The notes beneath the pieces are model-generated. The model saw nothing but the letters and a program-made list of their open reading frames with translations. It made no database searches and was not told where the DNA came from. Below are positions 1-6,169 of a DNA stretch of 9,494 bases, in pieces (position 1 is the first letter of the stretch; each line of letters starts with the position of its first letter). Origin of the DNA: Cyclobacteriaceae bacterium (GTDB lineage Bacteria; Bacteroidota; Bacteroidia; Cytophagales; Cyclobacteriaceae); contig CANHCD010000062.1 of assembly GCA_947458795.1 (NCBI GenBank), positions 1 to 9,494 on the forward strand. Reading direction: 5' to 3'. Position numbers and translations under genes: made by a program.

Positions 1-734
1 GCTTTGTTGTTTTCTTCAGGAGACCATTTGTAAGAGTCTACATTTTGACCCAATAAGGTAACTTCCTTGTATCCTTTGCTCCAGAGATCCCTTGCTTCGG
101 CAAGGATAGATTCAGGGTCTCGACTTCGTTCCCTGCCACGAGTAAAAGGCACCACGCAGAAGGAGCACATGTTGTCACAGCCTCGCATGATGGAAATAAA
201 GGCGGATACCCCATTGGAGTTGAGACGCACAGGCGAAATATCACCATAAGTCTCTTCCCTAGAAAGGAAGGTATTGATCGCTTTTAATCCCTCCTCAGCA
301 GTGGCCACCAAGTTGGGGAGATCACGGTAAGCATCGGGTCCCACTACTAGGTCTACGATTTTCTCTTCCTCCAGCAGTTTTTCCTTGAGACGCTCAGCCA
401 TGCAGCCGAGGATGCCAATCGTCATTCCTGGCTTATTTCTTTTTAAACCATTGAAATGGTTCAATCGATTGCGTACGGTCTGCTCTGCTTTTTCTCGGAT
501 AGAGCAGGTATTTAAAAAAATCACGTCTGCTTTTTTCATGTCCGAGGTGGTATCGTAGCCGTTGTCCTTCATGATGGAAGCGACGATTTCTGAATCAGAA
601 AAATTCATCTGGCATCCATAGCTTTCGATGTATACCTTTTTTTCTTTTCCAGTACTTTGCTCCTCCGATGTCTTGAAATCGCAAACTTGCGCTTCTTCGG
701 CGGAAAGAATGTCTATGTCTTTAATCAGATCCAT
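1..734 (-). CDS. miaB: tRNA-2-methylthio-N6-dimethylallyladenosine synthase MiaB, N-terminal part (cut by window edge)
   Basis: MiaB is a radical-SAM methylthiotransferase that adds a methylthio group to i6A37 of tRNAs reading UNN codons. 244 codons are present; the rest of the radical-SAM domain and the TRAM domain lie beyond base 1. The N-terminal UPF0004 domain carries the three ligands of the auxiliary Fe-S cluster: Cys41 (SYGCQMN), Cys77 (NTCSIRE) and Cys111 (ILGCMAE). The radical-SAM CxxxCxxC motif is Cys186, Cys190 and Cys193 (RGCDNMCSFC), followed by PFTRGRERSR. The RGRERSR stretch and the LGQNVDSY segment fit MiaB rather than MtaB or RimO. The ATG at 734 gives about 30 residues before the conserved core, an extension common in Bacteroidota MiaB. 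It lies 138 bp downstream of dinB on the same strand and probably has its own promoter. Identity is very secure; the exact start is slightly less so. Confidence 0.96.
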   Translation of the reverse strand, partial: MDLIKDIDILSAEEAQVCDFKTSEEQSTGKEKKVYIESYGCQMNFSDSEIVASIMKDNGYDTTSDMKKADVIFLNTCSIREKAEQTVRNRLNHFNGLKRNKPGMTIGILGCMAERLKEKLLEEEKIVDLVVGPDAYRDLPNLVATAEEGLKAINTFLSREETYGDISPVRLNSNGVSAFISIMRGCDNMCSFCVVPFTRGRERSRDPESILAEARDLWSKGYKEVTLLGQNVDSYKWSPEENNK

Positions 735-813
735 GGAACTGTGGTCGTATGAGTAATTGCAATCCCAGTGCTTGCTTAACTAAGTCGCAACGAAAAAGAA
801 TTGCTATTGGACA

Positions 814-821
814 CAAATTTA
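814..821 (-). promoter_or_regulatory. Candidate -7 box upstream of miaB
   Basis: On the minus strand the bases read TAAATTTG, a perfect match to the Bacteroidota -7 consensus TAnnTTTG, about 80 nt upstream of the miaB start. The upstream TTTG I can find sits only 12 nt away, well short of the usual spacing of about 19, so the -33 half is not convincing. If real, miaB has a leader of about 75 nt and need not depend on read-through from dinB. Confidence 0.35.
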
Positions 822-872
822 AGAAAATACAGACAAAATGGCAGGATATTTTTCCTTTTTGAAAAAGGGGAT

Positions 873-1964
873 TTAAAATGGAATAGGCAACTGTTCAGGT
901 AAGCTCAAGGGGGGATCACCTTCAGAAAAGTTGGAAACTCCCAATCCCAGAAGGCGAATGGGTTTGGTCATGGTTTCCTGGTTTAATAGCTCCAAAGCAG
1001 TTTGCCAAAGGGCTTCATCTTCTGGAAACCGGTCAAAAGTTTTGCTTCTAGTTTGTTGTGAAAAATCATTGTATTTGATTTTTAGCGTAACTGTCCTTCC
1101 TCGAATGCCTGTTTTCTTGGACCGGCGAAGCAATTCCATATAGATATGCTGAAGTTGTTCTTCCAATTCATGGGGAAGAAAAAGATCTTTTTCAAAGGTG
1201 TTTTCTGCGCTCAAGGATTTTCGAGTGCGTTCAGGTTGAACTGCTGAGAGATGAATTCCTCGGACAATTTGAAAATAATGAGCTCCCGCTTTTCCAAATC
1301 GTTTGACCAGGTACTGCAAGGAATATTCTTTTAAATCTTTACCACAATGGATTCCTATTTGGCGCATTTTTTCAGCAGTGACTTTCCCAATCCCGAAAAA
1401 TTTACCGATCGGAAGTTTTTCCAAAAATTCGGATGCCTCCTCGGGAAGAATGGTGGCCTGGCCATTTGGTTTGTTGAGGTCAGAGGCGATTTTAGCTAAA
1501 AACTTATTGTAGGATATGCCTGCTGAGGCATTTAAACCAGTTTTAAGTTTGATTTTTTCACGAATTTCTGTTGCGATCAGAGAGGCGGAATTTAGGTGCA
1601 ACTTATTTTCAGTCACATCCAAAAAAGCTTCATCCAGGGAGAGGGGCTCCACTAGGTCGGTGTATTCGAAGAAAATCTCCTGGATCTGGCTCGAAATTTC
1701 TTTGTATCGTTCAAACCTTGGCTTGGCAAAGATTAGGTCAGGGCATTTTTTTGCTGCCAAAACGGAAGACATGGCTGAAAAAACACCAAATTTTCGAGCC
1801 TCATAACTTGCAGCAGCCACCACACCTCGGCTTTCATTGCCACCCACTGCCAAAGGTTTTCCTCGCCACTCGGGATGGTCTAGCTGTTCTACAGATGCAT
1901 AAAATGCATCCATATCCAAGTGGATAATTTTTCGAATCGGAAAGTCGTGTAAACTTTTTTCCAT
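873..1964 (-). CDS. dinB: DNA polymerase IV (Y-family translesion polymerase)
   Basis: Error-prone polymerase that copies past damaged template bases. Counting from the ATG at 1964 (363 residues), the palm begins with HLDMDAFYASVE, giving metal-binding Asp17 and Asp19 and Tyr22 at the steric-gate position. The second acidic pair is Asp111-Glu112 in SLDEAFLDVT. A helix-hairpin-helix region follows (LPIGKFFGIGKVTAEKM), then the little-finger domain. The last six residues, QLPIPF, resemble a C-terminal beta-clamp-binding peptide. Length is normal for DinB. An in-frame TTG two codons earlier (1970) is possible, but the ATG is preferred. No terminator separates it from miaB downstream. I found no clear LexA-type palindrome or TTTG/TAnnTTTG pair upstream, so SOS control cannot be claimed. 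Confidence 0.96.
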   Translation of the reverse strand: MEKSLHDFPIRKIIHLDMDAFYASVEQLDHPEWRGKPLAVGGNESRGVVAAASYEARKFGVFSAMSSVLAAKKCPDLIFAKPRFERYKEISSQIQEIFFEYTDLVEPLSLDEAFLDVTENKLHLNSASLIATEIREKIKLKTGLNASAGISYNKFLAKIASDLNKPNGQATILPEEASEFLEKLPIGKFFGIGKVTAEKMRQIGIHCGKDLKEYSLQYLVKRFGKAGAHYFQIVRGIHLSAVQPERTRKSLSAENTFEKDLFLPHELEEQLQHIYMELLRRSKKTGIRGRTVTLKIKYNDFSQQTRSKTFDRFPEDEALWQTALELLNQETMTKPIRLLGLGVSNFSEGDPPLSLPEQLPIPF

Positions 1965-2175
1965 GTTCAAAGCCGAATTTAACCGGAGGATAATGGAGTC
2001 TGGGATTTGCTGTTGAAATCTACTGCCCTAAACTACTATTTTTTAGTCAGTGGAATTGGGTTAAAAAGAGGTAGTGGAATTTAGAACCACCGAATTTGAA
2101 TAAAATGAAGCGCGACAGTTTGAAAAGTTTTAATTTTCCAGTGACTTAATAATTGAAGCATAAATTAAAGGCACT
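1965..2175. other. Divergent intergenic region between dinB and the carbonic anhydrase gene
   Basis: About 210 AT-rich bases hold the start regions of two divergent genes. TTTG tetramers on the plus strand at 2095-2098 and 2119-2122 could be -33 elements for the carbonic anhydrase gene, but neither has a good TAnnTTTG box at the right distance. On the minus strand I see no convincing promoter for dinB. No open frame of note and no stable hairpin with a T-tract is visible. Confidence 0.4.
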
Positions 2176-2691
2176 ATGGCTTGTATTCTAGAGGTAAATG
2201 GAGTCGCTCCTGAAATGGGTGAAAACTGCTGGTTGGCACCCAACGCTACCGTGGTAGGGGATGTGAAATTGGGAAAAAACTGTACCGTTTGGTTCAACGC
2301 AGTCATTCGAGGCGATGTAAATGAAATCCGAATTGGAGATGACACCAATATTCAGGATGGTGCGGTGATCCATTGCACCTACAAGCAGGCGGGCACGTTC
2401 ATTGGCAATCAAGTGTCTATTGCGCACAATGCCATCGTTCATGGCTGTATCATCCATGACCGGGTACTTGTGGGAATGGGAGCAATTGTGATGGATGGAG
2501 CAATTATCCATTCCGACGCCGTAATTGCTGCTGGAGCAGTAGTGCTAGCGGGCACAGTGGTGGAGGCTGGATCCATCTATGCAGGCATGCCTGCTAAAAA
2601 AGTCAAAGATATTGGGGATAACATGCGGGAAGTGATCCTGCGAACTGCAAAAAATTACCCAATGTATGCCACCTGGTTTCCAAAGGAGTAA
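2176..2691 (+). CDS. Gamma-class carbonic anhydrase family protein (YrdA/CamH-like)
   Basis: A 171-residue left-handed beta-helix protein of the gamma carbonic anhydrase family, probably cytoplasmic and trimeric, expected to bind zinc (or iron) and interconvert CO2 and bicarbonate. Hexapeptide repeats run from about residue 17 to 150 (for example APNATVVGDV, SIAHNAIVHGCI, AAGAVVLAGTVV). The three expected metal-ligand histidines are His66 (AVIHC), His84 and His89 (IAHNAIVHG); the five-residue step between the last two matches the family. It lacks a signal peptide and the acidic loop of archaeal Cam, so it belongs with the short CamH/YrdA group, where catalytic activity is not always demonstrated. 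The ATG at 2176 starts right at the conserved N-terminus. Transcribed alone and ended by the hairpin just downstream. The family is certain; enzyme activity is inferred. Confidence 0.92.
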   Translation: MACILEVNGVAPEMGENCWLAPNATVVGDVKLGKNCTVWFNAVIRGDVNEIRIGDDTNIQDGAVIHCTYKQAGTFIGNQVSIAHNAIVHGCIIHDRVLVGMGAIVMDGAIIHSDAVIAAGAVVLAGTVVEAGSIYAGMPAKKVKDIGDNMREVILRTAKNYPMYATWFPKE

Positions 2692-2703
2692 TCGCATTCA
2701 ATA

Positions 2704-2727
2704 AAAAAAGGCCTCAAAGCCTTTTTT
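2704..2727. terminator. Bidirectional intrinsic terminator between convergent genes
   Basis: A perfect 9-bp inverted repeat (AAAAAAGGC at 2704-2712 and GCCTTTTTT at 2719-2727) around the 6-nt loop CTCAAA. The stem's T-run serves the plus strand, and the A-run becomes a T-run on the minus strand. It can therefore end both the carbonic anhydrase transcript (stop at 2691) and the pyrE transcript (stop at 2750). The GC core is short, so efficiency is uncertain. Confidence 0.85.
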
Positions 2728-2749
2728 GTGTTTTAATGATAAGTACATC

Positions 2750-3394
2750 TTACTGCATCCAGCCACTAGGGTTTTTGCGCCATTCGGCCAGGGAATTTAG
2801 AGTCGAATGATCGATGTAGTTTTCTTTTACAGCTTCAGGAAGTAAGGAGTCGTAGTTACTTAAGCAAACCAATGGAACTCCTGCATTCTCAAAATTTTTA
2901 TCGGCTACCTCAAAGCCATAGGAGAAAATAGCCACCATTCCTAAAACTTCAAATCCAGCATTTCTCAGATCTTCGACTGCTTTGAGGGAGCTTCCTCCAG
3001 TGGATACGAGGTCTTCTACTACCACGACTTTCTGGTTTGGTACCACTTTTCCTTCGATCATATTTTCCATGCCATGCCCTTTGGGCTTGGAGCGCACATA
3101 AATAAATGGGAGCACAAGTTCATCGGCCAATAGAGCTCCCTGCGGGATGCCTGCAGTAGCTACTCCGGCAATCGCCTCTACGTCTGGGAAAAAATGTTTC
3201 ACTGCTTTCACCAGGCTGTCCTTGATGGAATTTCGAATTTCCGGATAGGAGAGGGAGAGTCGATTGTCACAATAGATGGGTGATTTCCAGCCAGATGCCC
3301 AGGTAAAGGGTTTCTCAGGCTGTAATCGAATGGCTTGAATTTCCAAAAGGTGGCGCGCAACTTGTGCAGCGATGCTGGGGTTGAGAATTTCCAT
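2750..3394 (-). CDS. pyrE: Orotate phosphoribosyltransferase
   Basis: Converts orotate and PRPP to orotidine 5'-monophosphate, the fifth step of de novo UMP synthesis, in the cytoplasm. The 214-residue protein has the family landmarks in order: the N-terminal orotate-site segment FTWASGWKSPIYCDNR (residues 30-45), the GVATAGIPQGALLA segment (77-90), the flexible catalytic loop RSKPKGHG with Arg101, Lys103, Lys105 and His107, and the PRPP-binding motif VVVVEDLVSTGGSS (123-136). Length is normal and the ATG at 3394 gives the expected N-terminus. It is convergent with the carbonic anhydrase gene and divergent from the NUDIX gene at 3573, an adjacency I recall from other Bacteroidota. A good promoter candidate lies about 130 nt upstream, which implies a long structured leader (see findings). 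Confidence 0.97.
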   Translation of the reverse strand: MEILNPSIAAQVARHLLEIQAIRLQPEKPFTWASGWKSPIYCDNRLSLSYPEIRNSIKDSLVKAVKHFFPDVEAIAGVATAGIPQGALLADELVLPFIYVRSKPKGHGMENMIEGKVVPNQKVVVVEDLVSTGGSSLKAVEDLRNAGFEVLGMVAIFSYGFEVADKNFENAGVPLVCLSNYDSLLPEAVKENYIDHSTLNSLAEWRKNPSGWMQ

Positions 3395-3521
3395 GGCGTA
3401 AAAATAAGAGATTCCTCAGCGTAGAAAGGGAGCTCCCGCATTTTTTTTAGGAATAAATGCGCTAGTTTTTTCATTCCCCAACTTGATGGGGTGTAGGTCT
3501 AAAAAGTCTAGTTAATTATTT

Positions 3522-3552
3522 CAAATTTTTATGCATTTTTGGACGATTCAAA
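3522..3552 (-). promoter_or_regulatory. Candidate pyrE promoter of the Bacteroidota type
   Basis: On the minus strand TTTG (3549-3552) is followed after 19 nt by AAAATTTG (3522-3529), one mismatch from TAnnTTTG. This is the same spacing as the promoter-like pair upstream of the DUF1573 gene. Transcription would begin near 3515, about 120 nt before the pyrE ATG. The element also sits close upstream of the divergent NUDIX start, so the two genes may share control. Confidence 0.55.
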
Positions 3553-3572
3553 ACTAGTATTCCCATTAACGC

Positions 3573-4250
3573 ATGAAGATCTTTGTGAACGACAAGCCTT
3601 TGGAACTTATTTCCTTTGCAAAGCTTGATCCGACCAAGCGCTTTGAACATCGCTACCAAAATGTGGATGAAATTCCTGAGGATGTAGAGTGGGAAGGGAA
3701 TGTTATTTTTTACGAACCGAGCCTGGATCTGGTGATTCGCCTACTTTATTTGATGCGAACTCGAAAGATGAAGCGATTGGATTCGGTCACTTTGGTTTCG
3801 GAATCAAAAAATGAGCTTAAAGAATTTGTAAAAAGCAGATTTTTAATTGTGAAGGCTGCAGGTGGAGTAATTACCAAAAAGCAAAAGGTACTATTGATTC
3901 ATCGACTCGGAAAATGGGATTTTCCAAAAGGCAAATTTGATAAAGGCGAAACGCCAGAACAATGTGCAAAAAGAGAAGTGGAAGAGGAATGTAATGTTAA
4001 AGTTCGCTTAGGAGAACACCTCTGCACTACCTGGCATACCTACACCCAAAACCGACGCAGCATCTTGAAGAAGACCTACTGGTATATCATGGCTTGTACC
4101 AATGATGACAGCATGAAACCACAGGAGGAAGAAGGAATCGATGCAATCCGTTGGTTTACCGAAGCCGAAGCAACCACAGCTTTAATGGATTCTTACCCAT
4201 CGATGCGGTATTTACTTAAGAAATACCTAAAAAAATCTGGGGTCGCTTAA
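3573..4250 (+). CDS. NUDIX hydrolase with Bacteroidota-type N-terminal extension
   Basis: A 225-residue NUDIX-family protein; the family hydrolyses nucleoside diphosphates linked to another moiety, and the substrate here is unknown. The Nudix box spans residues 120-142: Gly120, Glu126, then REVEEE with the catalytic glutamates. The usual glycine near the end is Asn141, in ECNV. About 95 residues precede the NUDIX fold and look like a small separate domain with a hydrophobic helix around residues 52-62 (VIRLLYLMRTR). Conserved-looking stretches TTWHTYT and LKKTYWYIM, with PQEEEGIDAIRWF near the C-terminus, fit the Bacteroidota NUDIX proteins found next to pyrE. No signal peptide. The ATG at 3573 is the only sensible start. 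It is divergent from pyrE, and its stop overlaps the coaD stop. Confidence 0.9.
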   Translation: MKIFVNDKPLELISFAKLDPTKRFEHRYQNVDEIPEDVEWEGNVIFYEPSLDLVIRLLYLMRTRKMKRLDSVTLVSESKNELKEFVKSRFLIVKAAGGVITKKQKVLLIHRLGKWDFPKGKFDKGETPEQCAKREVEEECNVKVRLGEHLCTTWHTYTQNRRSILKKTYWYIMACTNDDSMKPQEEEGIDAIRWFTEAEATTALMDSYPSMRYLLKKYLKKSGVA

Positions 4251-4702
4251 AGGGAATAGGGAAGAAATTCAGTGACATCGCCTCCATAGCGGTGTACTTC
4301 ACGAATTACCGTAGAGCTGATGGCGGCGTACTGAGGTGCAGTAATTAAAAACACCGTATCCAGCTCTCCATTTAGGTAGCGGTTCATTTGACTGATGGTG
4401 TTTTCATATTCAAAGTCGGTAGTATTCCGCAGGCCTCGAACTAAAAATTGGGCCTCATACTTTTTCGCTAGGGTAGAAGTAAGTTCATTGTAGACGACCA
4501 CAGAAACCCTAGGCGTATCCTTATAGACCTCTTCGATTTTTTCTACCATCAATTCAATATCGAAATACCGATTTTTCTTGGTTGAGTTGTAGCCAATGCC
4601 AATAATCACCTCATCGAAAAGTGCTAAACTTCTCAAAACAATATCGTGATGCCCTTTGGTAAAGGGGTCAAACGAACCCGGGAAAATGGCTATTTTTTTC
4701 AT
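4247..4702 (-). CDS. coaD: Phosphopantetheine adenylyltransferase
   Basis: Transfers AMP from ATP to 4'-phosphopantetheine to make dephospho-CoA, the penultimate step of CoA synthesis. From the ATG at 4702 the protein is 151 residues, normal for CoaD. Nucleotidyltransferase landmarks are GSFDPFTKGHHD (residues 9-20, His18 of the T/HxGH motif), Lys42, LVRGLRNTTDFEYE (87-100, Arg89 and Arg92) and ISSTVIRE (128-135). An in-frame TTG at 4720 would add six residues but overlap the upstream gene; the ATG begins exactly at the conserved MKKIAIFPGSFDP and is preferred. The start lies 2 nt after the DUF3822 stop, so translation is probably coupled. Its TAA overlaps that of the convergent NUDIX gene at TTAA, and no separate terminator is visible. 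Confidence 0.97.
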   Translation of the reverse strand: MKKIAIFPGSFDPFTKGHHDIVLRSLALFDEVIIGIGYNSTKKNRYFDIELMVEKIEEVYKDTPRVSVVVYNELTSTLAKKYEAQFLVRGLRNTTDFEYENTISQMNRYLNGELDTVFLITAPQYAAISSTVIREVHRYGGDVTEFLPYSL

Positions 4703-4704
4703 GG

Positions 4705-5523
4705 CTATGCGTAATGCCAAAAAGATTCAAAAATGGTTGGAGCTTTATCTTTCGATAATCCATGCCCGTAATTCTGGTTGGCATGAGGTCGAATAATCCT
4801 AAAATTAGCAAAGTAACTTTTTCCCCAATTTTCAGTAATTCCACTTTTTTCAGTGGTACCAAATAGGGTTACTCGTGCATGGTTCCTGTCTTGCTGAAGG
4901 GATTCCATTAAAATCAATACGTACTTGAATACATCTTCCTTTGTTTCTACCTCAAACCGATTGAAAATAGAAAGTTCTTGGTCCGTAAAAGCTGCCAAGT
5001 AGGCATGGGAGTCAAAAAGGTTGATCCAAATCTCCTGACCGATCAAGTTGAATCGTTCCTTAAATAAATAGGAGAGGAAAGAACAAGATCCATGATACAA
5101 GCTGAGCTCTGAAAACCGCTTGCTCAAAGGCTTATGCAATTTCTCTGGGATGCAACTCAGGATTTGCACATTATTGCTATCTACTGAGGTGTGAAAGAAA
5201 AAAGGGAATTCAGGAAGTTTCCCAGCAAGTTGAAGGTATTCTTTTTCGTTTCCGGGTTCGAAAATTGCGCCCGGTAGAAGGGTAAAAAGTGCATCATGAA
5301 AATAAACTTTGGCTGGAACATCCAATTTGGTTAGGGTGTCTGATGAAAGAACTTCATCTAGTTTTTTCCAGCTAATTCCTTCGTAAGAATGAATTGCAGT
5401 GATGCCTTGGTTTTTGTCCCTTGCAAAAACATGCAAGGAAGAGGGGTAAAGAAAAAGTGATAAGCTTGCTGTGTTTTGAACAGCAAACTTATCACTCAAT
5501 AGAACCTTTAGGTCATTTTCCAA
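4705..5523 (-). CDS. DUF3822 family protein, probable TTG start
   Basis: A 272-residue protein of DUF3822, known to me only from Bacteroidota and of unknown function. Support comes from the pattern VYFHDALFTLLPGAIF (residues 73-88) and the core block with FNRFEVETKEDVFKYV (187-202). There is no signal peptide or membrane segment, so it is probably cytoplasmic. I recall the family being linked to an actin-like ATPase (PilM/FtsA-like) fold, but I cannot confirm this from sequence. The open frame begins after an in-frame TAA 15 nt upstream of the TTG at 5523 and has no ATG before about residue 206, so TTG is the likely initiator. It lies 12 nt after the stop of the pseudopilin-like gene and 2 nt before coaD, a tight operon arrangement. 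In relatives I recall rsmD beside this gene; it is absent here. Confidence 0.85.
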   Translation of the reverse strand: MENDLKVLLSDKFAVQNTASLSLFLYPSSLHVFARDKNQGITAIHSYEGISWKKLDEVLSSDTLTKLDVPAKVYFHDALFTLLPGAIFEPGNEKEYLQLAGKLPEFPFFFHTSVDSNNVQILSCIPEKLHKPLSKRFSELSLYHGSCSFLSYLFKERFNLIGQEIWINLFDSHAYLAAFTDQELSIFNRFEVETKEDVFKYVLILMESLQQDRNHARVTLFGTTEKSGITENWGKSYFANFRIIRPHANQNYGHGLSKDKAPTIFESFWHYA

Positions 5524-5535
5524 GATAAGAACCGG

Positions 5536-6120
5536 TTATTTCCAGTTACCCTCTGTAGATGCGTCAGTTCTAGATCCTACTCTTAATGCCTTTTCGTTGT
5601 TATTTGCTCTTCTTTCAGCATTGATTGGAGCTGGGTCACGGATTTCGAATACGCTTACTTTGTATCCGCCAGTCTTTTCAATTTTGTCCGCAAAGAATTC
5701 AAATTGCTTTCCTCCAGAACCTGGAACAACAGGAAGCAAATCAAGTTTAAGGTCAGGGTGCTTCGCTGCGCTAAACAACGAGTCCATCACTGTAATTGAT
5801 CCAATGGTGTCATAGGAAACATTGATTTCTTCTGCACCGTAATCCAACAGCTTGGTGGTTTCGGTACGCTGAACGATCCAAATGGTACCTGTTTCAATAA
5901 AGGTTCTCAAAGAATCCCAAGTACTTGCATATTTTCCATTTGAAGCCTGGTATGCCAACTGGGCATCGCGAAGCATTTCAAGTTTTTCAATGGTAGCCGC
6001 TTCTAGCAAGGCAACTCTTTTTTCTTGTTCTACGACGTCGTCGACCCCTTTCCAAAGTAGGTAACCAAGAAAGGCAGCAACAGCAAAGAATACGACAGAG
6101 AGGACTTTTGTTAGATTCAT
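5536..6120 (-). CDS. Conserved hypothetical membrane-anchored protein, pseudopilin-like
   Basis: Function unknown. The 194-residue protein starts MNLTK, then has one hydrophobic segment (about residues 5-23, VLSVVFFAVAAFLGYLLW) and a charged amphipathic helix continuing to about residue 60. AQLAYQASNGKYASTWDSL (53-71) resembles the start of the globular part of type II secretion and type IV pilin-like proteins. The remainder looks alpha/beta, with YKVSVFEIRDP (153-163) near the end, and finishes VGSRTDASTEGNWK, which may be a conserved terminal motif. No prepilin peptidase site (G before F/M and E at +5) is evident, so it is more likely anchored than processed. It lies 49 nt after the second NUDIX gene and 12 nt before DUF3822, probably in one operon. 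I infer a periplasm-facing domain. The ATG at 6120 is clear. Confidence 0.75.
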   Translation of the reverse strand: MNLTKVLSVVFFAVAAFLGYLLWKGVDDVVEQEKRVALLEAATIEKLEMLRDAQLAYQASNGKYASTWDSLRTFIETGTIWIVQRTETTKLLDYGAEEINVSYDTIGSITVMDSLFSAAKHPDLKLDLLPVVPGSGGKQFEFFADKIEKTGGYKVSVFEIRDPAPINAERRANNNEKALRVGSRTDASTEGNWK

Positions 6121-6169
6121 TTTGAGTAAGGTTTAGAAATCCGGTTAGGGTTGAAGGTTTTAAAACGTG

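Noticed and set aside
854..868. Palindrome CCTTTTTGAAAAAGG between dinB and miaB as a terminator
   Set aside because: It is very AT-rich with a minimal loop, and on the minus strand it is followed by A residues rather than T, so it does not fit an intrinsic terminator for dinB.
1303..1927. Several plus-strand open frames opposite dinB
   Set aside because: They are antisense shadows of a well-conserved gene with no recognisable domain, start context or promoter.
1996..2008. 13-nt direct repeat GAGTCTGGGATTT, also at 7326-7338
   Set aside because: One 13-mer match is expected by chance in a window this size, and the contexts (intergenic and helicase coding) are unrelated.
3428..3448. GGGAGCTCCC followed by T8 on the plus strand, terminator-like
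   Set aside because: The hairpin has only three usable pairs around AGCT, and no plus-strand gene upstream needs terminating.
3208..3474. ATG-led open frame of 88 codons on the minus strand overlapping the pyrE start
   Set aside because: About 185 nt overlap pyrE in another frame and the protein matches nothing I recognise. Kept only as a possible leader element in the pyrE finding, not as a gene.
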